Source: Micromonosporaceae bacterium
GTDB taxonomy: Bacteria > Actinomycetota > Actinomycetes > Mycobacteriales > Micromonosporaceae
Direction of reading: 5' to 3'
Assembly (NCBI GenBank): GCA_017354595.1
Contig: JAFMQQ010000224.1
Coordinates: 1-5,892, forward strand
Length of the DNA: 5,892 nt
Positions 1 through 5,620 of the stretch are shown here, piece by piece. Each line of letters begins with the position of its first letter. Position 1 is the first letter of the stretch. The notes below the pieces were generated by a model that was not told where the DNA came from, searched no databases, and worked only from the letters and a program-made list of their open reading frames with translations. The position numbers and the translations under genes were made by a program.

Positions 1-395
1 ACCACCGCGTACCTCGCCTGGTCGGGCGAGCAGCCGCGGGCCTCACCGCAGCTGGTCCGGGTGGCGACCACCGTCGCCGCACCCGCCCGGTCCGCCGAGA
101 AGGAGGCGGTGACCGTACCGCAGCCACCCCCGGGTACGCAGCCCTTGCCGGGGGGTGGCGCGGAGTACCGGGGCTCGGCGGTCGCCCGGAGCACCCCGCC
201 GGCCGGTACCGGACTCAGCCGCCAGTAGGTGTTGTGCAGCACCAGGGTGACCGTAGCGCCGACCGGTACCCGTACCGTGTGCCCGTTGTCCTTCTCATCG
301 ACGCTCACCGACCCGGCCCCGCCGGAGCCCTGGGCGCCGCAACTCACCATGGCCAGTGCCAGCAGTGCCGCACCGGCGACTCTCCAGATCCGCAT
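1..395 (-). CDS. Cys-rich lipoprotein, possible chagasin-like Ig fold (partial)
   Basis: Only the first 131 residues are visible; the C-terminus lies beyond the left edge. The N-terminus has a short basic segment (R2, R5), a hydrophobic core (V6-V17) and a lipobox-like A-M-V-S-C with the lipidation cysteine at C19; Met at -3 is unusual but tolerable. A Gly/Ser linker (20-29) follows, then a beta-rich domain with a VRVPVGATVTLVLHNTYW stretch (41-58), a CVPGGGC pair (C86, C92) and TRTSCGEARGC (C116, C122), likely giving two disulfides. From memory this resembles small actinobacterial surface lipoproteins with a chagasin/I42-inhibitor-like Ig fold; the I42 assignment is inference and the function unknown. 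ATG at 395 is chosen; an in-frame GTG at 401 is possible. A GGGGTGG stretch (about 400-406) could serve the ATG as a ribosome site, but it would overlap the GTG. It is co-oriented with the secreted protein upstream but separated from it by a strong hairpin, so it probably has its own promoter or depends on readthrough. Confidence 0.82.
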   Translation of the reverse strand, partial: MRIWRVAGAALLALAMVSCGAQGSGGAGSVSVDEKDNGHTVRVPVGATVTLVLHNTYWRLSPVPAGGVLRATAEPRYSAPPPGKGCVPGGGCGTVTASFSADRAGAATVVATRTSCGEARGCSPDQARYAV

Positions 396-429
396 CGCCA
401 CCCCAGTTGGACGTGGGCCACGCCGGAGG

Positions 430-471
430 CGTTCCACCGGCCCGGGCGAGATTGCCCGGGCCGGTGGGACG
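430..471 (-). terminator. GC-rich hairpin terminator after the secreted protein gene
   Basis: Positions 430-447 pair with 454-471 over 18 bp with one G-T wobble (433/468) and a 6-nt loop (448-453). It starts 21 nt beyond the stop codon of the large minus-strand gene. No T-tract follows on either strand, which is common for actinobacterial terminators. It could attenuate rather than abolish transcription into the lipoprotein gene. A second small hairpin (420-424 with 428-432) overlaps its base. Confidence 0.8.
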
Positions 472-474
472 AAC

Positions 475-511
475 CTACTTGACCGTAAGCACTACTTGAC
501 CGTAAGCACTA
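475..511. repeat. Perfect 17-bp tandem duplication over the stop codon
   Basis: The unit TACTTGACCGTAAGCAC occurs at 476-492 and again at 493-509. Periodicity of 17 holds from 475 to 511. On the minus strand each copy encodes a tail ending L-T-V-K-stop. The reading frame stops in the first copy encountered (TAG at 494-492), so the second copy lies just downstream in a shifted frame, where it ends with its own TAG (477-475). It looks like a recent slippage or duplication event without effect on the protein. Confidence 0.95.
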
Positions 512-3488
512 GGGTCTGGAACTCGGCGGTACCGAGGGTGAACGTGACCGTGGTCGACTTGCCGCCCGCCGTCACGTCGAGGGTGTAGTAGGAGCCCTGC
601 TGGTTCACCGTGTCCGTGGCCGGCAGGTCCTGGTTCTCGTACTGGTAGCTGAAGGTCTGGCAGGAGGTGGGCGGTGCCACCGTGGTGACCCCCAGGTCCT
701 TCAGGCTGATGCTCAGGTTGGTCGCCGACTTGTGCAGTTGCAGGTGGAGCTTGGCGACGTTGGGCACCACCGCGCCGGTGTTGTCCACCACGAGCACCCG
801 GATCCCGCGGCCGACCGCCTCGCCGCACAGGTTGACGGTCTTGGACGCACCACCGGCCGGGTCGCCGTTGTCGGCGATGGTGAATGTACCGGTGACTTTC
901 CTGGCCGGTGCGCCACTCGGGTGGAACGTGATGGGTTCGACGAATCCATCGCTGGGCGCGTACCGGTTCGGTGGCGAGGACGCGCCCGGCGCGAAGTACG
1001 GCGCACCGCTGGTGTTCAGCGAGTCCACAATCAACTCGGCCTGGCCGGTGTTTGTCACCGTCAGGTTGGCGGTACTGCCGCCCAGCCCTCCGGCGACCGG
1101 TTCGACCACGGTCGGCGGGAAGAAGATGGTGTCACTCGAGGTGCCGATCGCGGGCAGCAGCCCGGGGCCGGAGAGTGCGACGGTGACCGTCGGGTTCGCC
1201 GGGTCGTCGCTGCTGATCGCCAGCGAGCCGGTACGCCCGCCGCCGACCGTCGGGTCGAACCCGACGCTCAATGTGATCGAGTTGTGTTTGCCGATGACGA
1301 AGGGTGTACCCGGTGGGGCGGCGAGGCTGAAGTCGGCCCCGGTGACCACCAGCGACGAGATGGTCAGGTCGCAGTCGCTCTCGTTGAAGACCGGCAGCGG
1401 TACGAACTGCGCGTGCGGCGCGGTGCGGTTGTCGACGGCGAGGCCGCCGTAGCTGATCGCGCTGCTGCCCAGGGTGATCGCCGGAACCGCCGCCACTCCG
1501 GAGAGTTGGGCGCTGAGCTGTGGGTTGTCCGGGTCGTCGCTGGAGACGGTCAGCGTCGCCGTCTTGGCGCCACCGCTGGTCGGTGTGAAGGCCACCGTGT
1601 AGGCGAAGCTGCTGCCCGGGTGGATGACGGTCGCCGGCGGTGGAGCGTTCAGCACGGTGAAGCTGGACGCGTCCGGGCCGGTGACGGTCACTGCGGTGAC
1701 GGTCAGGTCGGCCGTACCGTTGTTGGTCACCGTCTCGGTCAGGCTCGAAGTGGTGTTGCGGCAGGTGTCCGGGAAGGAGAGCGGCCCGGGCGAAAGCACC
1801 GCGTGCGGCGCGCCGATCGAGGCGGTCGCGGGTACCTGCAGGTCCGGTGTACCGGGATCGTCGGAGGCGACGTGCAGGATGGCGTTGCTCGTCTGGGCAC
1901 CGGAGTTCGCCGGGCTGGTGAATGTGGCAGTGAAGTCCACAGTGGACCCGGGCGGTACCGTCTGCGGGGTACCGGGTTGCGGCTCGATCGAGAACCCGGG
2001 GTCGCCGGTGAAGCTGAGTCCGTTGACGGTGAGGTCACCGTCCCCGTTGTTGTGCACGGTGACGGTCAGGTGCGCCGCGGTACCCCTCGGCACGGTACCG
2101 AAGTCGAGGATCGCGGGCGAGACGGTGATGGTCGGCGCGCCCACCTTGCCGGTCGCCGGTAAGGTGCTGACTCCGGCGAGCAGGTCGGTGGTGGTCACCT
2201 TGAGCGTCCCGTTGCGGGTGCCGCTGGCCGCGTTGCCGGGTGGCGCGAACTTGACCGTGTAGTCGATGCTGGAACCCGGTGCCAGCGACTGCGGGGTGCC
2301 CGGGTTGGGCAGCACGGAGAAGGCCGGGTCGCTGCCGGAGTCCATCGCCACGTCGAGCACGTCCAGTGTCGCGGTACCGGTGTTCGACACCGTGACGCTG
2401 CGGGTGGCGCTGGAGCCACGCGGCACGGTACCGAAGTCGAGCGAGCCGGAGAGCGCCACCTTGGAGGTGGCACCGAACGACTTGACGCATGCGCTGTCGG
2501 CATTGCTGTACTCGCGCTGGATCTCGTACGGGTGCCCGTTGAGGTACAGGTTGGCACCGGTCGAGTCGCGGGTACCCATGTCCCGGTTGCAGATGTCGCC
2601 GATCTCGTCGCCGTTGCTGTTGAACCAGGCATTGAGGTGCGGGTCGTTGACCGCCTCGAAGTGCTCGTGCTCCAAAGAGGATAGTTCTGCGTCGGCGGCG
2701 GTGTCATTGTTCGGGCTGGGACCGCCGGCGTAGCAGCCGCCGCCCGAGTCACCGTCGTACGGCATCGAGCCGTAGATGGTGTCTCCGTTGAACGCGTTGT
2801 GGTACGCGCAGTAGGTGGTGTCCGAGCAGTCGCCGGTGCCCTTGCAGGTGACCACGCCGCTGCCGGTGAAGACGAAGTACATCTTGGTCAGGTCGGCCGG
2901 GCCCCAGGACGGATTGTTGCTCAGCGCCCGGGTCACCTCGTCGCGGATGTCGCCATCGGTCACCGCGTGCGCGTCGTCCGACCCGTCATGCCCGGCCGGG
3001 AAGGCCGTCGTGTCGGTCCAGGTACCGCCGAAGGTCGACGAGTTGGCGATGTTGCCGTTGCTGCCCGGATACTGCGTGAGGATGTTGTACAGCGGGGAAC
3101 CACCGACATCCTGCAGGTACCGGTTCATCAGGCTGGCGTAGTTGGTGCTGACCGTGTTGTGTCCGGGCGGTAGCCAGAAGATGGTGAATGTTGTAGTCGA
3201 CGGCATGATCGGTCCGCCGTGGTTGACCAGGTCGAGCGCGCTGCTGCCGTTGTTCGCCGTCTGGCTGGCCTGTAGGGCGTGGTGCGGCTGCTGGAGCTTG
3301 CGGTTGCGTAACTCGCCGGTGGGCCGATGCGACTGTGCCGGCGGTGCCTTGTGGTTGGCGGTGGTGCGTGCGGCGCTCGGCCCGCTGGGCGCCGAGTAGG
3401 CGACCGCCGGCAGCATGAGGATCGCCGTTGCGATCGCGGCCGACCCGACGAAGGCGGCGCGCAGGATTCGGCTCGGTGAACGGGCCAT
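492..3488 (-). CDS. Secreted EXORDIUM/PHI-1-like protein with five ASH (choice-of-anchor D) repeats
   Basis: The product is 998 residues and extracellular. Residues 1-32 form a signal peptide (R3, R7, R10, a hydrophobic stretch 11-30, AVAYS before the likely cleavage). After a Pro/His/Gln-rich linker, residues 85-340 form a globular domain with NHGGPIMP (89-96), FTIFWLPPG (101-109), six cysteines (215, 221, 227, 252, 300, 334), HEHFEAVNDP (274-283) and NAWFNSNGDEIGDIC (286-300). These resemble the HE..EA..(N/D)P / NAW / EIGD.C signatures of the EXORDIUM/PHI-1 family; metal binding or peptidase activity is unproven. Five Ig-like ASH repeats follow (about 342-448, 450-558, 560-666, 669-777, 779-893), then a beta-rich C-terminal domain (894-998). 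There is no LPXTG or transmembrane anchor, so it is probably released or wall-associated. ATG at 3488 is chosen because AAGGGAG lies 6 nt upstream and the signal peptide starts there; the frame stays open to 3710 without a better start. It appears monocistronic, with a hairpin terminator downstream. Confidence 0.9.
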   Translation of the reverse strand: MARSPSRILRAAFVGSAAIATAILMLPAVAYSAPSGPSAARTTANHKAPPAQSHRPTGELRNRKLQQPHHALQASQTANNGSSALDLVNHGGPIMPSTTTFTIFWLPPGHNTVSTNYASLMNRYLQDVGGSPLYNILTQYPGSNGNIANSSTFGGTWTDTTAFPAGHDGSDDAHAVTDGDIRDEVTRALSNNPSWGPADLTKMYFVFTGSGVVTCKGTGDCSDTTYCAYHNAFNGDTIYGSMPYDGDSGGGCYAGGPSPNNDTAADAELSSLEHEHFEAVNDPHLNAWFNSNGDEIGDICNRDMGTRDSTGANLYLNGHPYEIQREYSNADSACVKSFGATSKVALSGSLDFGTVPRGSSATRSVTVSNTGTATLDVLDVAMDSGSDPAFSVLPNPGTPQSLAPGSSIDYTVKFAPPGNAASGTRNGTLKVTTTDLLAGVSTLPATGKVGAPTITVSPAILDFGTVPRGTAAHLTVTVHNNGDGDLTVNGLSFTGDPGFSIEPQPGTPQTVPPGSTVDFTATFTSPANSGAQTSNAILHVASDDPGTPDLQVPATASIGAPHAVLSPGPLSFPDTCRNTTSSLTETVTNNGTADLTVTAVTVTGPDASSFTVLNAPPPATVIHPGSSFAYTVAFTPTSGGAKTATLTVSSDDPDNPQLSAQLSGVAAVPAITLGSSAISYGGLAVDNRTAPHAQFVPLPVFNESDCDLTISSLVVTGADFSLAAPPGTPFVIGKHNSITLSVGFDPTVGGGRTGSLAISSDDPANPTVTVALSGPGLLPAIGTSSDTIFFPPTVVEPVAGGLGGSTANLTVTNTGQAELIVDSLNTSGAPYFAPGASSPPNRYAPSDGFVEPITFHPSGAPARKVTGTFTIADNGDPAGGASKTVNLCGEAVGRGIRVLVVDNTGAVVPNVAKLHLQLHKSATNLSISLKDLGVTTVAPPTSCQTFSYQYENQDLPATDTVNQQGSYYTLDVTAGGKSTTVTFTLGTAEFQTLVLTVK
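810..2465 (-). repeat. Array of five ASH-type Ig-like repeats inside the secreted protein
   Basis: Residues 342-893 consist of five units of about 105-115 residues. Each starts with a ..L.F(G/P).. strand and contains (V/T).N.G...L.V and D(D)P..(P)....L.G-type strands. Units 1 and 2 are closest: both carry DFGTVPRG (351-358 and 462-469, spacing 111 residues) and PGTPQ followed by PGS.(I/V)D(Y/F)T. Their DNA keeps a perfect 21-bp repeat at 2088-2108 and 2421-2441, so they arose by a relatively recent internal duplication. Units 4 and 5 are much more diverged. Such repeats usually act as rigid spacers or protein- and glycan-contacting stalks in secreted proteins. Confidence 0.85.
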
Positions 3489-3490
3489 AG

Positions 3491-3501
3491 CCCTCTCCCT
3501 T
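3491..3501 (-). promoter_or_regulatory. Ribosome binding site of the secreted protein gene
   Basis: On the minus strand AAGGGAGAGGG precedes ATG 3488, with the AAGGGAG core 6 nt from the start. This decides the start against the long upstream in-frame extension to 3710, which has no signal peptide at its N-terminus. Confidence 0.75.
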
Positions 3502-3550
3502 TGGGGTAGCTGGGACTTACCTGGGAAGCGCCGCCCACGCTCGTCGAGCC

Positions 3551-3588
3551 GTGGCCACATGACAACCGGAGTGTCGTCAACCGGCCAC
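3551..3588. promoter_or_regulatory. Imperfect dyad, candidate operator/promoter of the secreted protein gene
   Basis: The arms GTGGCC (3551-3556) and GGCCAC (3583-3588), TGAC (3560-3563) and GTCA (3576-3579), and AC (3565-3566) and GT (3573-3574) mirror about 3569.5, giving 12 matched positions of 19 per half. The minus-strand reading contains TTGACG (3580-3575), a possible -35 element, although no good -10 follows at the usual spacing. It lies 63-100 bp upstream of the start codon. Confidence 0.35.
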
Positions 3589-3759
3589 CTCGAGTAGCCA
3601 GTTGTGCCAGCCCCGGTCACCCGGATGGCAGACCAGGTGTTCCTGACCTGCCCGAGCAGAGACGCGACAGCGCCTACCCAAACGCCGCTCGATAGATTGC
3701 TGCACACCATGGCGAGCCGTGTCGTTTGTCGTGCCGGATCAAGACCGTCGCCGTCTCAG

Positions 3760-3781
3760 CGTTGCATCTCAGGATGCTACG
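3760..3781 (-). terminator. Possible terminator hairpin downstream of the Smr gene
   Basis: GCATC (3764-3768) pairs with GATGC (3773-3777) around a TCAG loop. After a T-T mismatch, CGT (3760-3762) pairs with ACG (3779-3781). It lies about 70 nt beyond the Smr stop codon and has no T-tract. The stability is modest, so this is tentative. Confidence 0.35.
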
Positions 3782-3852
3782 TCGATGCCTCGGCTGGCGT
3801 TTGGGCGTCGGTGCACGTCTGGATACCACGCCGGTCAGGACGAGTGCAGGCC

Positions 3853-4107
3853 CTACTTCCATCTAAAGTGGACGAAGAGCCGGCCGAAGTTTTGCGAATC
3901 CTTCTCTACCCGGTGGTAGAGGGCCTTGATCTCTTTCTGATCGAGGAACCGCAGCACCCGCTTCTTCAGCTGACCCGATCCCTTGCCCGGGATGATCTCG
4001 ACCAGGGTGGCCTTCTTCGCGACCGCCTCGTCGATGACCGCCCGTAGCGCCCGGTCGATATCGTAGCCACGGTTGTAAATTTCGTGCAGGTCCAGCTTGA
4101 GCTTCAC
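3853..4107 (-). CDS. Stand-alone Smr-domain protein (MutS2 C-terminal type)
   Basis: The product is 84 residues and cytoplasmic, made almost entirely of one Smr domain. The family motif LDLHE (5-9) is followed by an amphipathic helix (about 15-31) and the glycine-rich IIPGKGSGQLKK loop (38-49), corresponding to the conserved (H/P)GKG.G.L motif. VLRFLDQKEIKALYH (51-65) follows, and the chain ends in FVHFRWK. Smr domains are known from MutS2 and stand-alone bacterial proteins and bind or nick nucleic acids; here the substrate is unknown. The start is taken as GTG at 4107 because it begins just before the conserved KLKLDLH strand and the next upstream frame has no ATG/GTG/TTG nearby. No good ribosome site precedes it, so a short or absent leader is possible. 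An overlapping frame starting GTG at 4117 is out of frame and discarded. It is divergent from the ABC ATPase gene. Confidence 0.9.
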   Translation of the reverse strand: MKLKLDLHEIYNRGYDIDRALRAVIDEAVAKKATLVEIIPGKGSGQLKKRVLRFLDQKEIKALYHRVEKDSQNFGRLFVHFRWK

Positions 4108-4227
4108 AACTGTCCACAGTAACGATCTCGTGTCTTGCGCCGCGACCAACAGCGGTCGTCCTATAGATGTATGCGAGCGCGAGGCGTGCTGCGTCAGCAC
4201 ACCCGCAGTCGCGAGCGAGGGGTCAGG
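4108..4227. promoter_or_regulatory. 120-bp divergent promoter region between Smr and ABC ATPase genes
   Basis: This gap must hold promoters for both divergent genes. An AT-rich TATAGAT patch at 4162-4168 is the best -10-like element and could be read in either direction, but no -35 with standard spacing accompanies it. A perfect 15-bp dyad lies at 4186-4200 and a weaker hairpin (CGACC 4143-4147 with GGTCG 4154-4158) lies on the other side of the AT patch. The ATPase ribosome site GAGGGG is at 4217-4222, 5 nt from ATG 4228. Confidence 0.6.
4186..4200. promoter_or_regulatory. Perfect dyad GTGCTG-CGT-CAGCAC, candidate operator
   Basis: Six-base arms (4186-4191 and 4195-4200) are exactly complementary around a 3-bp centre. 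It sits 27 bp before the ABC ATPase start codon and downstream of the -10-like AT patch, a common position for a repressor site. As RNA it could also form a small hairpin in the leader. Confidence 0.4.
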
Positions 4228-5556
4228 ATGTCGGCGATCAGCCTGGAAGGGGTACGCAAGGAGTACCCGGGCGGGCCGATCGCGGTCGACGGCATCGACC
4301 TTGAGGTGGCCGAGGGCGAGTTCGTCGTCCTGCTCGGACCGACCGGCTGCGGAAAGACCACGATCCTGCGGCTGGTCGCCGGGCTGGACGACCCAACCGC
4401 CGGACACATCCGCCTCGGTGGCCGGCTGGTGGACCAGGTACCGGCGCACGACCGCCAGGTCGCCATGGTCTTCCAGGACTTCGCCCTGTACCCGCACCTC
4501 AGCGTCGCCGAGAACATCGGTTTCCCGCTGCATCACGAGATCTCCGACCATGCCGAGGTCACCAGGCGGGTGGCCGCGATCGCCCGGTTGGTCGGCGTCG
4601 AACACCTGCTGAACCACCGGCCGGAGCAGCTCTCCGGCGGGCAGCGGCAGCGCGTCGCCATGGCCCGGGCGGTGGTCCGGCGCCCGGCCGTCTTCCTGCT
4701 CGACGAACCACTCTCCAATGTGGACGCCGCGGTACGGGCGGAGCTGCGTGGCGAGATCGTCTCGATCGCCCGCGGGCTCGGCGTCGCGACGCTGTACGTG
4801 ACGCATGACCAGACCGAAGCGATGACCATGGCCGACCGGATCGTGGTGCTGCGCCGCGGCCGGGTGCAGCAGATCGGCCCGCCGTGGCAGGTGTACGCCG
4901 ACCCGCAGCGGGTGTTCGTCGCCGCATTCGTCGGTACGCCACCGGCGCGGCTGTTCGCGGTGGCCGTGTACGCGGGCCCGGAACAGGGCGCCGTGATCGA
5001 CCTGGGCGACCAGGTGCTGCGGGTACCGGCCGGGGATCCGCGCGCCGCCGCCCTGGCGGCGTACCACACCTCGCGGCTGACGCTGGGCATCCGGCCGGAG
5101 GCGCTGACCGTGGTACCGGAGCCGGCCGGCGCGCCGGAACAGACCGGTACGACGCTGCGTGGCCGGGTGGTTCATGTCGAGCACCTCGGCAATGAGGTGC
5201 TCGCCCAACTCGACATCGGCGCGGTACCCGTCGCACCGGCCGACAGCCAGCTGGAGCCGGTGACGCCGGGAGCCCTGACCGAGACTCTGGTCCGGCCGGC
5301 CGGCCAGCGGACCCGAGCCGCCACCACGCGCACACGGTACGGTCTCTCGCCGGCGTACGAGCCGAATGCCGGTCACCCGCCACCGCCCGGCACGCTCGCC
5401 ATCCGGGTACCGCTACCCGGCCCCATCCCCGGCAAGGGTGACCTGGTCGCCGTCTCCGTCGACCTCGATCGCATCTTCCTCTTCGGACACTCAGGCGAGC
5501 GTATCCGGCTTCCCTCACATTCGGTGCATTTGCCGCCGTCACTTCCCGGGCCTTGA
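4228..5556 (+). CDS. ABC transporter ATP-binding protein, MalK/UgpC (CUT1) type
   Basis: The product is 442 residues and is the ATP-hydrolysing subunit of an importer on the inner face of the membrane. Visible motifs are Walker A GPTGCGKTT (37-45), Q-loop Q83 in VFQDFALYPH, signature LSGGQ (135-139), Walker B VFLLDEP (155-161), D-loop SNVD (163-166) and switch histidine H193 in THDQTEAMTMADRIVV. After about residue 237 comes a MalK-like regulatory TOBE/OB domain (GIRPEAL 287-293, GRVVHVEHLGNEVLAQLD 312-329, AVSVDLDRIFLFG 408-420). The domain is interrupted by a Pro/Thr/Arg-rich insertion of about 55 residues (334-388), making the protein longer than typical MalK-family ATPases (about 360-390). 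All catalytic residues are present. ATG 4228 is preferred over the in-frame ATG 4171 because GAGGGG precedes it and family members start at this point. No permease or binding protein gene is adjacent, so it may be a shared ATPase, as MsiK is in Streptomyces; the substrate cannot be told. Confidence 0.92.
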   Translation: MSAISLEGVRKEYPGGPIAVDGIDLEVAEGEFVVLLGPTGCGKTTILRLVAGLDDPTAGHIRLGGRLVDQVPAHDRQVAMVFQDFALYPHLSVAENIGFPLHHEISDHAEVTRRVAAIARLVGVEHLLNHRPEQLSGGQRQRVAMARAVVRRPAVFLLDEPLSNVDAAVRAELRGEIVSIARGLGVATLYVTHDQTEAMTMADRIVVLRRGRVQQIGPPWQVYADPQRVFVAAFVGTPPARLFAVAVYAGPEQGAVIDLGDQVLRVPAGDPRAAALAAYHTSRLTLGIRPEALTVVPEPAGAPEQTGTTLRGRVVHVEHLGNEVLAQLDIGAVPVAPADSQLEPVTPGALTETLVRPAGQRTRAATTRTRYGLSPAYEPNAGHPPPPGTLAIRVPLPGPIPGKGDLVAVSVDLDRIFLFGHSGERIRLPSHSVHLPPSLPGP

Positions 5557-5566
5557 CCAAAAGGGT

Positions 5567-5572
5567 TACGGT
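5567..5572 (+). promoter_or_regulatory. Weak candidate -10 for the riboswitch transcript
   Basis: The leader transcript must start between the end of the ATPase gene and 5620. TACGGT (5567-5572) fits the actinobacterial TAnnnT -10 pattern. TTGACC (5553-5558) overlaps the ATPase stop codon but is too close (8 bp) to act as its -35. No better sigma-70-like pair is visible, so the promoter remains uncertain. Confidence 0.25.
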
Positions 5573-5578
5573 GGGTCG

Positions 5579-5620
5579 GCTGGTCGCCAGGCAGCCGTTC
5601 ACCCGAACGGCACGACCAGC
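5579..5620 (+). terminator. Two-tier hairpin after the ABC ATPase gene
   Basis: GCTGGTCG (5579-5586) pairs with CGACCAGC (5613-5620). Inside it, GCCGTTC (5594-5600) pairs with GAACGGC (5605-5611) around an ACCC loop, with a 7-nt left bulge. It begins 23 nt after the ATPase stop, has no T-tract, and ends exactly where the riboswitch P1 stem begins. It may terminate the ATPase transcript or be a 5' leader structure of the riboswitch RNA. Confidence 0.6.

Larger units (their letters stand above)
3489..3852. other. 364-bp intergenic region without a convincing gene
   Basis: Reading frames here are extensions or shadows of neighbours, lacking ribosome sites and recognisable products. The stretch should carry the promoter of the secreted protein gene (right to left) and the 3' end of the Smr transcript. 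Seen in it are a 38-bp imperfect dyad (3551-3588), a hairpin (3760-3781) and a 10-bp inverted repeat, CCCAAACGCC at 3677-3686 with its complement at 3796-3805. The part around 3690-3780 looks less GC-rich than the flanking genes. Confidence 0.7.

Noticed and set aside
479..501. Two TTGACC words in the tandem repeat as tandem -35 promoter elements on the plus strand
   Set aside because: No plus-strand gene follows and no -10 element is present; the words reflect the antisense of GGTCAA codons.
229..588. 119-residue plus-strand frame across the lipoprotein start and terminator
   Set aside because: It runs antisense to the lipoprotein signal region and through the terminator hairpin, and has no coherent product.
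475..828. Minus-strand frame that also ends in LTVK-stop
   Set aside because: The shared tail comes from the 17-bp tandem duplication; the remaining sequence is an out-of-frame reading of the secreted protein gene.
732..2162. Long plus-strand open frame opposite the secreted protein gene
   Set aside because: Its product is an Arg/Gly/Val-rich low-complexity chain typical of antisense shadow frames in high-GC DNA; the opposite strand has coherent domains.
3489..3710. In-frame upstream extension of the large secreted protein to an ATG at 3710 (74 extra residues)
   Set aside because: The extension has no ribosome site or signal peptide and would bury the clear signal peptide that starts at 3488, where AAGGGAG gives a proper ribosome site.
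3604..4047. 147-residue plus-strand frame across the intergenic region and Smr gene
   Set aside because: Its second half is antisense to the conserved Smr domain and there is no ribosome site or recognisable family.
3853..5376. 507-residue minus-strand frame running from the Smr gene through the ABC ATPase gene
   Set aside because: Only the last 84 residues are real (Smr). The rest is antisense to an ATPase with every ABC motif intact.
5553..5569. TTGAC/GTTAC words as an MtrA-type binding box before the riboswitch
   Set aside because: The first half-site does not match GTNAC and the spacing is off by one, so the match is not good enough to claim.
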